A stretch of DNA of 64,000 bases from Taibaiella helva. GTDB taxonomy: Bacteria; Bacteroidota; Bacteroidia; Chitinophagales; Chitinophagaceae. The position numbers and the translations under genes are program-made. The notes under the pieces were generated by a model that was given only the letters and a program-made list of their open reading frames with translations, did not search any database and was not told where the DNA came from. The DNA is taken from assembly GCF_003545695.1 (NCBI RefSeq), contig NZ_QUZZ01000011.1:62001-126000 (forward strand), written 5' to 3'. Below are positions 24,281-33,330 of this stretch, piece after piece. Position 1 is the stretch's first letter; every line of letters starts with the position of its first letter.

Positions 24281-25558
24281 ATGAGTTTATATTATCGCAA
24301 GGCGCTTTCTCTGCTCCTGCTTCTTGTTACCATCACATCATCGGCATCTTATGCTGCCCCAAAGAAAAAAATACTGTTCATTGGCAATAGTATTACCTAT
24401 TTCAACGACATGCCCCGGATTTTCCGGGATATCGCCAACCAGAAAGGCGACAGTGTGGATCTGACAATGTATGCTCCGGGTGGTACCGGCTTCCAGCATC
24501 ATTATATCGACCCTGCGGTGTTTCATCATTTCCGGGAAGGCGGTTGGGAGGTGATCGTACTGCAGCCCGGCTCCAGCGAATCGGTAGGCGTACCGCCTAC
24601 CCAGCCACGGGCGCTTACTTTGCAGCAGGCCCGCGTATTGATCGACTCGGCTCTGCATTACAATCCCTGTGCACGCATCCTGTTTTACGAGATATCCTAT
24701 GGCGTGTTTGGCAGTACAGCAGCCCAGGTGACGCAATACAATACTACTATGGACAATATCCGTACCACTGCCGGTTACCTGGCCGATTCGACAGGTCTTT
24801 CTTTTGCGCCTGCGGGCGAAGCTTTTCGTTATGTATGGAACCAGGATCCTTCGGTATTGCTCTGGCAGGCGCCGGGCGATATCCATCCCAATATAAAGGG
24901 ATCCTACATGGCCAGCTGTGTGTTCTATGCATCGATCTTTCACAAGCCTTCGGCTGGCAATACGATCTACAACGGCAATACCATAGCCGACGCGCAATAC
25001 TACCAGCGTGTAGCAGATTCGATAGTGCTGCGCTATCCCGGACGGTGGCGTATCGATACGAACTGGCACCGTGCACGTTTCAGCCATACTGCTGATCAGC
25101 TTACTGTTCAATTGCACAACCAGAGTGAAGGGTACGATTCCCTGAAATGGTTCCTGCCCGGCAGCGCACCAAAAACCACTGCCCAAGTAAACTATACCTT
25201 CAATCAGGCGGGTACCTATATCCTTCAGTTGGTGGCCTACTTCGGCGCCTGCTCCGATACGCTGACTCAAGAGGTCTCCCTCAGCGGAGCAGGGGGGACC
25301 AGTATTCAAAGCTCAGGCAGCCATTCGCTTCAGGTACAGCTATATCCGAACCCGGTGAACCAGATGTTGCAGCTGCAACTGCCCGCATCGCTGCGCCGAT
25401 TTAACGTGCAGCTGCGCGATGCGGGCGGGCGATTACTACAGGAAGTGCGAAATTGTGACCGGCTCAATATGGATGGAAGGGTGCCGGGACTTTATGTTAT
25501 CCGCATCACCGACCAGGAAAGCGGCCGGCAGTTTTACGGTAAAGTGCTGAAGCGGTAA
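24281..25558 (+). CDS. Secreted SGNH-type hydrolase (DUF4886-like) with T9SS sorting domain
   Basis: 425 residues. The start at 24281 (MSLYYRKALS) gives a signal peptide (LLLLLVTITSSASYA). Catalytic block I of the SGNH fold is KILFIGNSITYFND, with the nucleophile Ser; block V-like sequence PGDIHPNIKGS holds a likely catalytic Asp-His. About residues 255-345 look like an Ig/PKD-type module (PGSAPKTTAQVNYTFNQAGTY), and the last 75 are a type-A sorting domain (LYPNPVNQMLQLQL, then LRDAGGRLLQ and PGLYVIRI). Probably a secreted esterase or glycan deacetylase; substrate unknown. It is bordered on both sides by family A repeats. Confidence 0.82.
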   Translation: MSLYYRKALSLLLLLVTITSSASYAAPKKKILFIGNSITYFNDMPRIFRDIANQKGDSVDLTMYAPGGTGFQHHYIDPAVFHHFREGGWEVIVLQPGSSESVGVPPTQPRALTLQQARVLIDSALHYNPCARILFYEISYGVFGSTAAQVTQYNTTMDNIRTTAGYLADSTGLSFAPAGEAFRYVWNQDPSVLLWQAPGDIHPNIKGSYMASCVFYASIFHKPSAGNTIYNGNTIADAQYYQRVADSIVLRYPGRWRIDTNWHRARFSHTADQLTVQLHNQSEGYDSLKWFLPGSAPKTTAQVNYTFNQAGTYILQLVAYFGACSDTLTQEVSLSGAGGTSIQSSGSHSLQVQLYPNPVNQMLQLQLPASLRRFNVQLRDAGGRLLQEVRNCDRLNMDGRVPGLYVIRITDQESGRQFYGKVLKR

Positions 25559-25650
25559 GAACGGTCGGGATGGATAGCAGCCTGAACGTTCTGCTGCTCT
25601 CTCAAAAACATACAGGATGCCTGGAACGTATGCTTCCCGCATCTTCCTTT
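25559..25650. repeat. Intergenic repeat family A, copy A5
   Basis: Immediately after the stop codon: GAACGGTCGGGATGGATAGC, then CCTGAACGTTCTGCTGCTC and ACATACAGGATGC. AGAACG and CGTTCT form a hairpin. The remaining spacer to 25811 has no gene. Confidence 0.6.
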
Positions 25651-25778
25651 TTGTCCCGGGATGCTTCGGTTGCTGCGCAGACTTCAGCATGAAATAGGAT
25701 GAAAGTTCTTCATTAGCCAATTATTCTTGTGAAAATTACATTTACAATGGTATGACTTTTTTTGTTAAGTATTTATCA

Positions 25779-25806
25779 GTATACGCACATACGACTTTGC
25801 GTATAC
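25779..25806. other. Inverted repeat beside the HsdR-N gene
   Basis: GTATACGCA and TGCGTATAC, perfect 9-bp arms with a 10-nt loop, 5 bp past the stop of the minus-strand gene at 25812. It has no T-run on that strand and may be a processing hairpin or an operator. Confidence 0.4.
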
Positions 25807-25811
25807 CTCCC

Positions 25812-26915
25812 TCAATTCAACACCTCCGCATCTCCCACTCCTGCCTTCTTATTGTCGTAGGCTTCCACACATTTGATCAGTGCGTTAGCATGTAAAAAGA
25901 TATCGTCGAGGGAGAAGAGCTCTACTTTGGTTTCCTTCTTGTTCTCGTCGAAGAGGCCGAGGTATTTGCGGTTACCGTTGAAATGCAGGCGGCATATGGT
26001 TTTGCGGTTGTTGTCGTCGAGCAGGATGGCGAAGTAGGAGAGCGCATCGCGGTACACTACACGACTCACGGGTATGGCCTGGCGCAGTATGGTCTTCACG
26101 ATCATAAAGCCTTCCAGCTCTTCTTCCGTGGTAACAATACCGCCGGGTTCCCCGGTCAGCGGCTCGCCTTCGGACAACGCTTCCTGTTTCTGGGTCTCAG
26201 CTTCTTTGGTAAGCGCCGATTTGAGCCGCTCGGTAATAAGGTCATTGATGTGCTGCTGGAACGATTTCTTGGTCAGTTCGGAGAACTGGTCCAGTATCTT
26301 CTGTGTGATCATGCCGGGATAGACTTGACGGGCGAAATGCCGTACGAAGTCGGGGCCGGGCGCCAGCAGCTCGTTAGCGATCAGCTGCTTCAGCTCGTTT
26401 GTGTACTTAAGCTCGCTGGCAGTATTGACGATGTTGCCGAAGTCAAAATAGGCTTTATGAAACTTCTTCAGCTCTTCTACCTGTGCATCTTTGATATCGG
26501 TAATGTCGAAGGTGAAGAAAGGCTTTTCATCCATTTTATTGGGTGTATCGAGATCGGTATAGAAGCGGTACTCGATACCGTTCGTCAGTATAGAGAACTT
26601 CGCATTGGTGGTATGGAAGTAGCGGAATAGCTGAGAAGCATTGTGCACATTGAGCGGTGCGGTATGCGATTTGCATTCGATAAGGATAACGGGTGCACCA
26701 TCTTTCATAATGGCATAGTCGATCTTCTCGCCTACTTTGATGCCGATGTCGGCGACAAACTCGGGCACCACTTCCAGCGGGTTAAATACGTCGTAGCCCA
26801 GCTCTTTGATGAAAGGCATAATGAAGGCATTCTTGGTAGCCTCCTCTGTGGTTACCTGGGCTTTAAGCTTGGTAACGCGCTCGCCCAGCTGGCGGATCAG
26901 GTCTTTAAAATCCAT
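25812..26915 (-). CDS. Type I restriction HsdR N-terminal-like nuclease domain protein
   Basis: 367 residues. The N-terminal 200 residues resemble the N-terminal domain of type I restriction enzymes: TEEATKNAFIMPFIKELGYDVFNP, then a PD-(D/E)xK-type core with the KIDYAIM Asp and the Glu-Cys-Lys in VILIECKS, and SQLFRYFHTTNAKFSILTNG. No helicase domain follows; instead there is a helical middle and a C-terminal domain with EELEGFMIVKTILRQ. Bacteroidota carry stand-alone proteins of this family outside restriction loci; their role is unknown. The start at 26915 is chosen over a GC-poor upstream extension because the helix-forming FKDLIRQL begins there. No HsdS/HsdM nearby. Confidence 0.75.
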   Translation of the reverse strand: MDFKDLIRQLGERVTKLKAQVTTEEATKNAFIMPFIKELGYDVFNPLEVVPEFVADIGIKVGEKIDYAIMKDGAPVILIECKSHTAPLNVHNASQLFRYFHTTNAKFSILTNGIEYRFYTDLDTPNKMDEKPFFTFDITDIKDAQVEELKKFHKAYFDFGNIVNTASELKYTNELKQLIANELLAPGPDFVRHFARQVYPGMITQKILDQFSELTKKSFQQHINDLITERLKSALTKEAETQKQEALSEGEPLTGEPGGIVTTEEELEGFMIVKTILRQAIPVSRVVYRDALSYFAILLDDNNRKTICRLHFNGNRKYLGLFDENKKETKVELFSLDDIFLHANALIKCVEAYDNKKAGVGDAEVLN

Positions 26916-27020
26916 GGTACAGGGTTTTGTTATGAATTGAGTCAAAGGTTAATATTTCTTCCGGCGCTGGCAACTCCATTTTCGTACCCCGTATTTGTAG
27001 GGTTGCCTGGACTACCGCGG

Positions 27021-28097
27021 CTATTGCCCGCGCAGCAGGCGTTCCAGCGTAAGGCAGCAGCTGTCGGCCTGCTGCGACAGCTGTATCACGATGTGCTTAC
27101 CAGTATCCTTTTCTATGCACAGGCCATCGGCATAGGGCTGCAGACCGGTTATCTTTTCAAGCCGTACCTGGGCGTTCTTACCGGAACCGGTAAAGAAGAC
27201 CCGTTTATCAGTAAGGTATACAGTACCTCTTTCAATGTACTTCAGCATGGCCGCCCTGTTGCGTATCTGCTGTAGCTGCCCGGGCTGCAGGTAAGCCTGC
27301 CGGATACTGCTGAAGCTGTAGGAAGCGGGGGTACGCTGCGCGCTACGCTTTTCGTACCAGGTAGCCTGGATACCTTTGAAATAACAAAGCTCTCCCTTAT
27401 GCAGGCTGGTGCCGGCTGTAACGACCGGCAGCTCCAGGTTTTCGAGCGCCCAGTATTGCTTCAGCTTATTGAGCTGCTCCTGGGTCTGTGTATTGAATTG
27501 CAGCGATACGCGCAGACTGGCGGCTATGGCTTGCAGCTCCTGCTCTTCGGCCGGCGACAGGTGTTTATGGCTCAGTATGCCCGCAACATGATCCTGTACG
27601 AAAGTAGTACGGGTTTCGGCCGATATCTTTTCGGCCAGGGCTTTAGGCAGCCCCAGGTTGCTTTCCAGCTTGCTGAGCCATTGTTCTTCTTCACGGGTAA
27701 GCCGTCCGTCGGCAACAGCTTCCTTAAAGGATTGCCGGTAAAGAAGCTCGCCCAGCCAGGTATGCAGCTGTTCTGTCTGCTTGTTGCTGAGACCAAGGAT
27801 ATACTGCAGATGGCGCAGGTTGTCCAGCTCCTCATTGTCGAGCTGCTTATCGGCAAGACAATGGTTGAGGTATACCGCATAGAACTCTTCCAGGTTGCGG
27901 GGATATACCAGCATCAGGCGTAACTTATAGCGGTGCTCCACTGCCCTGATGTCGTACACATCGATGCTGCGGATGGGTTTGGTGGCCAGCAGGTTGTTGA
28001 CCTCGATGATGGCGTTGTCTTCGGGTACCTGTCCGAAGCAGCGTTGCAGCAGGCTGCGCCCTTGCAGCGGATGCACCTGGTATACATTTCCGTTCAT
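27021..28097 (-). CDS. TerB-like protein with C-terminal PH-like domain
   Basis: 358 residues, no signal peptide or membrane segment. After a 60-residue N-terminal domain, about 85-195 looks TerB-like (LADKQLDNEELDNLRHLQ; GRLTREEEQWLSKLESNLGLP; LSPAEEQELQAIAASL, three acidic helices). The last 90 residues have the pattern of a bacterial PH/GRAM-like domain (GTVYLTDKRVFFTG, then VRLEKITGLQPYADGLCI). It starts inside the stop codon of the gene upstream (TAATG), so translation is coupled. The tandem suggests a membrane-linked stress or signalling role, an inference from domain types only. Confidence 0.7.
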   Translation of the reverse strand: MNGNVYQVHPLQGRSLLQRCFGQVPEDNAIIEVNNLLATKPIRSIDVYDIRAVEHRYKLRLMLVYPRNLEEFYAVYLNHCLADKQLDNEELDNLRHLQYILGLSNKQTEQLHTWLGELLYRQSFKEAVADGRLTREEEQWLSKLESNLGLPKALAEKISAETRTTFVQDHVAGILSHKHLSPAEEQELQAIAASLRVSLQFNTQTQEQLNKLKQYWALENLELPVVTAGTSLHKGELCYFKGIQATWYEKRSAQRTPASYSFSSIRQAYLQPGQLQQIRNRAAMLKYIERGTVYLTDKRVFFTGSGKNAQVRLEKITGLQPYADGLCIEKDTGKHIVIQLSQQADSCCLTLERLLRGQ

Positions 28098-29032
28098 TAT
28101 TCGTATTTTCTGTACTCCTCGTAAACAGGGTGGTTCCAGTCGCATACGCCGCCATGATGCGAGCAGGCGCCGCGGCCCCTTGCATCGGAGGTCGAGCCGT
28201 CGCAGCAAAGGGTTTCATAGCCTACGATCCGTTTGCGCAGCGGGTTGACCTTATCGTGCAGCTTTTCGGCATCTTTATTGCCGTCCTTCATCAATGCTTT
28301 CAGATCCGATACGGCTTCCGCGGTCTTCCCCGTTTTGCTATAGCATAAAGCCCTGTTGTAGCGAAGCTGAGGATCATCGTTGTGATTGGCCATTGCGCTA
28401 TCGAGCAGGGGTAGCGCGGCTTTATACTTACCGGCCTTTACCAGCCCTGCAGCCCGGTTGATCTGCATGTCGGCCACGACGCCGAGAATTTCGCTCTTTT
28501 CTTCACTGCTTTTAGCATACGTCATTGCCTGCTGCAGCTGAAGCCTTGCCGCACCCCATTGCCCCGCCTGGCTGAGCTTACGGCTTTGCCACAGGTAGCT
28601 GGCCAGGGTATCTTTACGTTGTGCATCCTGCCTGGCGGTTACTGCCCGCTTCTGTGCTGCACGATCGGCAATGAGTTGCTGCTGTTGTGCCGCTTGTTCT
28701 TCTTTTGCCCCATAATGTAACACCAGGAAAGAAGAGCTGATAAAGAGCAGTAGCAAGGTGACGGTTTTGATGCTGGTTGTAAGCCGGAAGCGTAGCTTCT
28801 TTTCGAGAAAGTGATGTCCCGGGGGAAAGGCGATAAAGCCGCATAGCAGCCAGAGCAGCGACAGTAGCGGGTGTATGAGCGACATGATCGCCAGCATGCC
28901 GAAAAGCATGCCCAGCACCCATTGCAGGGCCCTGCTGGTCTTTTTGCCATTGGTGAAAGGCAGCGGTAGCGGCTTAAAGTAATGCGGCAGTACCCGTGCA
29001 CGTTCCGGGATTAAGAAAGGCAGGTATTTCAT
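28097..29032 (-). CDS. Membrane protein with TPR-like repeats and C-terminal DUF3761-like domain
   Basis: 311 residues. Two adjacent hydrophobic hairpins lie at about 35-75 (WVLGMLFGMLAIMSLIH; LLSLLWLLCGFIAF) with a third at about 88-108. A coiled-coil-like Gln/Ala-rich stretch follows, then helix-turn-helix TPR-type pairs (AARLQLQQAMTYAKSS; AALPLLDSAMANHNDDPQLRYNRALCYSKTGKTAEAVSDL). The last 40 residues hold a Cys-rich segment, LCCDGSTSDARGRGACSHHGGV, as in the secreted DUF3761 family. The ATG at 29032 overlaps the previous stop (ATGA); the stop overlaps the following ATG. It is the middle gene of a coupled operon. Function unknown. Confidence 0.72.
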   Translation of the reverse strand: MKYLPFLIPERARVLPHYFKPLPLPFTNGKKTSRALQWVLGMLFGMLAIMSLIHPLLSLLWLLCGFIAFPPGHHFLEKKLRFRLTTSIKTVTLLLLFISSSFLVLHYGAKEEQAAQQQQLIADRAAQKRAVTARQDAQRKDTLASYLWQSRKLSQAGQWGAARLQLQQAMTYAKSSEEKSEILGVVADMQINRAAGLVKAGKYKAALPLLDSAMANHNDDPQLRYNRALCYSKTGKTAEAVSDLKALMKDGNKDAEKLHDKVNPLRKRIVGYETLCCDGSTSDARGRGACSHHGGVCDWNHPVYEEYRKYE

Positions 29033-29475
29033 AAACGGTATAGCTTGTTGATCCTTTGCGCTTTGGCCCATTGCAGCTTGTGCAGGAAGTTTTCGAGCTG
29101 TAAGCCCGAGATGGTATCAACTTCAAATTCAAGCGGCCTGCCGCCATGGGGATGAATGGATACCAGGTGTTTCCTGGAAAACCACCAGAGCGTGAGAAAT
29201 ACTAATCCGGTTACCAGAGAAGCCGTAAATGATGAATTATCGCTATCGAAATACAGCAATGCCGGAACGCTGCACAAAAAACATAAAATCGCAACAACAA
29301 TGAATGCGACATTGCTTTTGTACCGAAGTGTTACCGAGCTGATGTCTTCGAGGAAGAGCGTAACCTGGTAAGCATATCCCCAGGATTGGCTGTTCATGTG
29401 AATGCGTTGGCTGGTGAGGACAACCTTGTGGCCATTGGAGCTGATCAGCTCCTGTTCATCGGGAAAAAGGATCAT
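29029..29475 (-). CDS. Membrane protein with PH-like (bPH) motif
   Basis: 148 residues. The N-terminal 50 residues read as a bacterial PH-like strand set (ELISSNGHKVVLTSQRIHMN, then LFLEDISSVTLRYKSN), followed by two membrane helices (AFIVVAILCFLCSVPALLY; FTASLVTGLVFLTLWWFS) and a charged C-terminal tail that continues the fold (LEFEVDTISGLQLENFLHKL). It is the first gene of a coupled three-gene operon, with a -7 box 19 nt upstream. PH-like domains often bind lipids or oligomerise; a specific role is unknown. Confidence 0.68.
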   Translation of the reverse strand: MILFPDEQELISSNGHKVVLTSQRIHMNSQSWGYAYQVTLFLEDISSVTLRYKSNVAFIVVAILCFLCSVPALLYFDSDNSSFTASLVTGLVFLTLWWFSRKHLVSIHPHGGRPLEFEVDTISGLQLENFLHKLQWAKAQRINKLYRL

Positions 29476-29494
29476 CGAATAAGGTTTGGTAAGG

Positions 29495-29502
29495 CAAAGG
29501 TA
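29495..29502 (-). promoter_or_regulatory. -7 box of the PH/TPR/TerB operon
   Basis: TACCTTTG on the minus strand, 19 nt before the ATG at 29475. Confidence 0.55.
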
Positions 29503-29519
29503 GATCGGCGTGACAGGGT

Positions 29520-29918
29520 GGGAAATACCTAGCGGTAGGGATATTGGTTGGTGCGGGTTATTGTGTATTACCCCCGTAAGGGCAATAGGAATATTGCTAC
29601 AAGCCTTTTACCCCGTAGGGGCATGCGGCCATTACCCTGGCTTGCACTGGAGTACGGGCTTGGCTTTGGTGAGCAAATAAGGAACTTAAAAGTTACCGCT
29701 TAGTGTTTATGGAGATGCATGCTAGGCTCTTGACCCACATCTGCGCCAATTGAAACGCAAGTGTATTTGAAACATTTTCCCGCTGCGCCACAACTCGCTT
29801 ATTTCAAATGTTCCTTTTCTCGCAGCGCCACAGCGGCGCTGCGAGAAATTATTTAATACTTAGGTTCTGTGAGTTCATGAGAAAAGGAGCGCTTGCATCG
29901 CCGCGAGAACAGAATGAC
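29520..29918. repeat. Degenerate repeat spacer, family C copy C1
   Basis: No gene. It contains the inverted repeat CTCGCAGCGCC-acagc-GGCGCTGCGAG (29819-29845), the words TTGGTGAGCAAATA and GCCGCGAGAA, and CAGAATGACAAAAAA. The spacer at 48570-48870 has the same hairpin (one arm degenerate), the same TTGGTGAGCAATA and GCCGCGAGG words. Confidence 0.55.
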
Positions 29919-29953
29919 AAAAAAAGCCCCGCGATTACCGCGGGGCTTTTTCT
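29919..29953 (-). terminator. Terminator of secDF
   Basis: AAAAAGCCCCGCG pairs with CGCGGGGCTTTTT over a 5-nt loop, 15 bp after the secDF stop, with T-runs on both sides. Confidence 0.9.
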
Positions 29954-29968
29954 ATTATTGGAATATGA

Positions 29969-32900
29969 TTAAGCTTGTTCTTTCAGCTGGCGGATCCTTT
30001 CGTCCTTGTCTTCCTCAACACGCAGGCTATCGCTCTTATCCATGTCTACCAGGATAGGCGCCGCCACGAAGATGGAAGAATAAGTACCGGCCAGCACGCC
30101 GATGGACATCGCAAAGGCGAAGCCGCGCAGTACCTCTCCACCGAAGATGAACAGGATAACAGCGGTAAGGAATACGGTGAGCGAGGTCATAATGGTACGG
30201 CTCAGGGTATCGTTGATAGCGCGGTTCACCACTTCCTCTTTCTTACCGTTAGGTGTCTTACGGAAATACTCGCGGATACGGTCGAACACGATCACGGTAT
30301 CGTTCATGGAGAAACCGATCACCGTCAGCAGGGCTGCGATAAAGTGCTGGTCGATCTCCAGGGCGAAGGGTACGATGTTCTTAAAGAAGGAGAACACAGC
30401 CAGGGTAACAGCCACGTCGTGCACAATCGCCACGATAGTGCCCAGGGAGTACTGCCACTTGCGGAACCGTACGAAGATATAGATGAAGATGGCCAGCACG
30501 GCAACGATGGTTGCATAGATAGCACCTTGCTTCAGGTCTTTGGAAATGGTCGGCAGCACAGTCTGGCGGCTCTGCACATATTTGCTGGTAAACGTTGCCT
30601 GGTCTACATCGGCGGGGATCAGCTTCTCATTCTTCAGACCTTCATACAGCTTGGCTTCCACTTCGGCTTGCACCTCGCGGCCGGGTTTGCTGATCAGGTA
30701 GTCGGTAGTGATGTTCAGCTGGTCGCCGGAAGCGCCGATGGTTTTCACTACAGGGTGGTTACCCAGGTATTTGTACAGGTGCTCGCGCACTTCGCTCACT
30801 TTATGAGGCTGGTCGAACTTGATGGTATAGCTGCGGCCTCCGTCAAATTCAACGCCGTAGTTAAAGCCATTGAAGAAAGACGCAATACCTGCCAGGATCA
30901 GGATCGAAGAGAAAACATAGGCGATCTTACGTTTCTGGATGAATTTGAAATGCGCTTTCTGGAAAATGGATTTAGACAGCTTGGTAAAGTAGTTGAAGTG
31001 ACGACCACGCTTCATATAGGTGTCGGTAATCAAACGGGATACCAGGATACCGGTGAAGAGCGACAGCAGCAGCGCCAGGATCTGGGTGGTCGCAAAGCCT
31101 TTGATGGGACCAAGACCGAATGCGTACAGGATAATGGCTGTGATCAGGCTGGTGATGTGACCATCGAGCACCGGCGCATAAGAGCGCTTGTAACCTTTGG
31201 ACACCGCCTCCTGGTAAGTATCGCCCAGGGCCAGCTCTTCCTTGATCCTTTCAAAGATAATTACGTTGGTATCTACCGCCATACCGATACCCAGCACGAT
31301 ACCGGCGATACCGGCCATAGTGAGGGTAGCGCCCATATTGGCCAGGATACCGAAGGTGAACAGCATGTTCAGGATCAGGGCAATGTTAGCCACGATACCG
31401 CCGGTGCTGTAGTAAACGATCATCAGCACGAAGATCACCAGGAAGGCTACGCCGAAAGAAGTCATACCGCCGTCGATAGACTCCTGGCCCAGGGTAGGGC
31501 CTACCACCTGCTCCTGTACGATGGTAGCGGGAGCATCCAGCTTGCCGGTCTGCAGGATATTGGCGAGGTCGGTACCTTCAGCAGCGGTGAAATCACCGGT
31601 GATGGAAGAACGTCCGCCGGAAATCTTTTCATTTACATTGGGAGCAGAGTATACATAATCGTCGAGCGTGATCGCGATGGGCTTACCTACGTTAGCGCCG
31701 GTGAGCCTGGCCCAGAGAGCAGTACCTTGCTGGTCCATTTCCAGGCTGATCTCCGCTTTGCCATTCTGGTAGTCGAAGCGGGCAGTCTTCACGCGATCGC
31801 CTTCCAGCTTGGCTTTATCGCTGCCGTTCACGGTCTTGATCGCATAGATTGCGTAAGGAGGCTCTTTGTCGCCGGTCTTACGGCCGGGCAGGTCGCCTTT
31901 CAGGAATTTAATATTGGGGGGGAACTGGTTTTTAATGATATCCATGTTCAGGTAGCCCAGCAGCTTGTCCGCATCTTTGCGGGCCACCATACCGATGTAG
32001 GAGGCGCCGTAGGTCTGGCCCTGCTGATTTACTGCAGGGGCCATGATAGAGAACAGGCTTTCTTCGCCTTTGCCGTTAAGGCCATTGCTGTTGGCGCCTT
32101 TGTTGCCGGCGCTGTCGCCTTTGGCGACAAGGCTGGCCAGGCTTCCGGTGTCGGCAGCACTATTCGCAGCAACTTTAGCGGTGTCTTTTTTAGCGGAAGA
32201 ATCGTTTACTGCTACGGCAGCGGTATCTTTTGCAGCAGGAGTCGTTTTGCCGTTCTTCAGGTAATTGGTCAGTATCTCGTTGGCACGGCCGAGTGAGCTG
32301 CCGATCTCTTCCAGCGTGGCTACTTCCCAAAACTGCAGTTTGGCAGTTGCCTGCAATACTTTACGAACAGATTCCGGGTCTTTTACACCAGCCAGCTCCA
32401 CGGTGATGATACCTTTATTCTCATCCAGGTTGATGGAGGGTTGGGATACGCCGAATTTATCGATACGCTTGGTCAGTACGTTGTAGGTGCTGTGCACCGC
32501 TTCTTTGGCAGCGTCGCTGATCACTTTCAACACTTGTTCGTTGGTAGAGCTTTGTGTGATCTTGGCCTGGCTGGCTTTGGTAAAGAGGGGCGCCAGGCGG
32601 CCACCAGGCACAATCTGCTGGTAAGCCTCACCGAAGAGCTTCACGAAGTCGGCATCGCTGTTGGCTTTCTTCTGGTTGGCCAGGTCGATCGCTTTCTTCA
32701 GGTTCGCATCATGAGCATTGTTGCTCATAGAAGCCACCAGCTCATCCACACCTACTTCAAGCGTTACGCTCATACCGCCCTGGAGGTCCAGGCCCAGCTG
32801 CAATTCCTTTTCTTTAACCTGCTTGTAGGTATACTTAAGGCCCAGGAAATTGAATACCGTTTCATCGCGCAGACTGTCAGTAATGTGCTGCAGCGCTTTG

Positions 32901-33079
32901 TCGATCAGCAGATCGCGATCGGCTCCTTTAACCTCGGGAGCCGAAGCAGATACCATCTTCTCGGCCTTAGCCTTATTTTTGACATCTGCATTGTGAGCGA
33001 TAAAAGTAAACGACAGGCGCCATAACGAGAATAGGATCAGGGCCGCGGTAAAGAACTTTACCATTCCTTTAAGCTGCAT
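29969..33079 (-). CDS. secD: Fused protein translocase subunit SecDF
   Basis: 1036 residues, SecD and SecF in one chain as is usual in Bacteroidota. The SecD half has the first helix (about 8-26), a long periplasmic domain with LGLDLQGGMSVTLEV and a variable Ala/Lys/Asp-rich insert (about 270-345), and the SecD/MMPL membrane block with GIAGIVLGIGMAVDTNVIIFERIKEE. The SecF half begins near 710 (FNGFNYGVEFDGGRSY) and carries FSMNDTVIVFDRIRE and NDTLSRTIMTSLTVFL. SecDF uses the proton gradient to help pull exported proteins through SecYEG. The conserved membrane Asp residues for proton transport are present in both halves. A good -7 box and a strong terminator delimit a single-gene transcript. 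Confidence 0.95.
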   Translation of the reverse strand: MQLKGMVKFFTAALILFSLWRLSFTFIAHNADVKNKAKAEKMVSASAPEVKGADRDLLIDKALQHITDSLRDETVFNFLGLKYTYKQVKEKELQLGLDLQGGMSVTLEVGVDELVASMSNNAHDANLKKAIDLANQKKANSDADFVKLFGEAYQQIVPGGRLAPLFTKASQAKITQSSTNEQVLKVISDAAKEAVHSTYNVLTKRIDKFGVSQPSINLDENKGIITVELAGVKDPESVRKVLQATAKLQFWEVATLEEIGSSLGRANEILTNYLKNGKTTPAAKDTAAVAVNDSSAKKDTAKVAANSAADTGSLASLVAKGDSAGNKGANSNGLNGKGEESLFSIMAPAVNQQGQTYGASYIGMVARKDADKLLGYLNMDIIKNQFPPNIKFLKGDLPGRKTGDKEPPYAIYAIKTVNGSDKAKLEGDRVKTARFDYQNGKAEISLEMDQQGTALWARLTGANVGKPIAITLDDYVYSAPNVNEKISGGRSSITGDFTAAEGTDLANILQTGKLDAPATIVQEQVVGPTLGQESIDGGMTSFGVAFLVIFVLMIVYYSTGGIVANIALILNMLFTFGILANMGATLTMAGIAGIVLGIGMAVDTNVIIFERIKEELALGDTYQEAVSKGYKRSYAPVLDGHITSLITAIILYAFGLGPIKGFATTQILALLLSLFTGILVSRLITDTYMKRGRHFNYFTKLSKSIFQKAHFKFIQKRKIAYVFSSILILAGIASFFNGFNYGVEFDGGRSYTIKFDQPHKVSEVREHLYKYLGNHPVVKTIGASGDQLNITTDYLISKPGREVQAEVEAKLYEGLKNEKLIPADVDQATFTSKYVQSRQTVLPTISKDLKQGAIYATIVAVLAIFIYIFVRFRKWQYSLGTIVAIVHDVAVTLAVFSFFKNIVPFALEIDQHFIAALLTVIGFSMNDTVIVFDRIREYFRKTPNGKKEEVVNRAINDTLSRTIMTSLTVFLTAVILFIFGGEVLRGFAFAMSIGVLAGTYSSIFVAAPILVDMDKSDSLRVEEDKDERIRQLKEQA

Positions 33080-33122
33080 AGGTAATCTGTTAGAATCTTA
33101 GTAAATTTTTTTTATAAGTGGG

Positions 33123-33130
33123 CAAAGATA
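33123..33130 (-). promoter_or_regulatory. -7 box of secDF
   Basis: TATCTTTG on the minus strand, giving a leader of about 40 nt in an AT-rich spacer. Confidence 0.55.
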
Positions 33131-33330
33131 GCATTTAATTATAAAAAAATTAGGAATGGTTGTTGGAAGCGTGGATAACTTTTTTTATGCAAAAAAGAAA
33201 AGCAGAACTTTAATTTATATAATTTTCAAAATCAAATCATATGACCTTTGGATTTGGCCTGAAAACGGCGCTTTTTCGCAAGATAAAGTCCTTGTTAAGC
33301 CTCAGATTCGTGTTTTATGCATGGCCTGCT

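Noticed and set aside
25812-26915. Complete type I restriction system around the HsdR-N protein
   Set aside because: No helicase, HsdM or HsdS gene is present on either side, so only the nuclease-like domain is claimed.
29975-32296. 773-codon plus-strand open frame antisense to secDF
   Set aside because: It mirrors the secDF gene in an opposite frame and has no recognisable domain; a by-product of GC-rich codon use.
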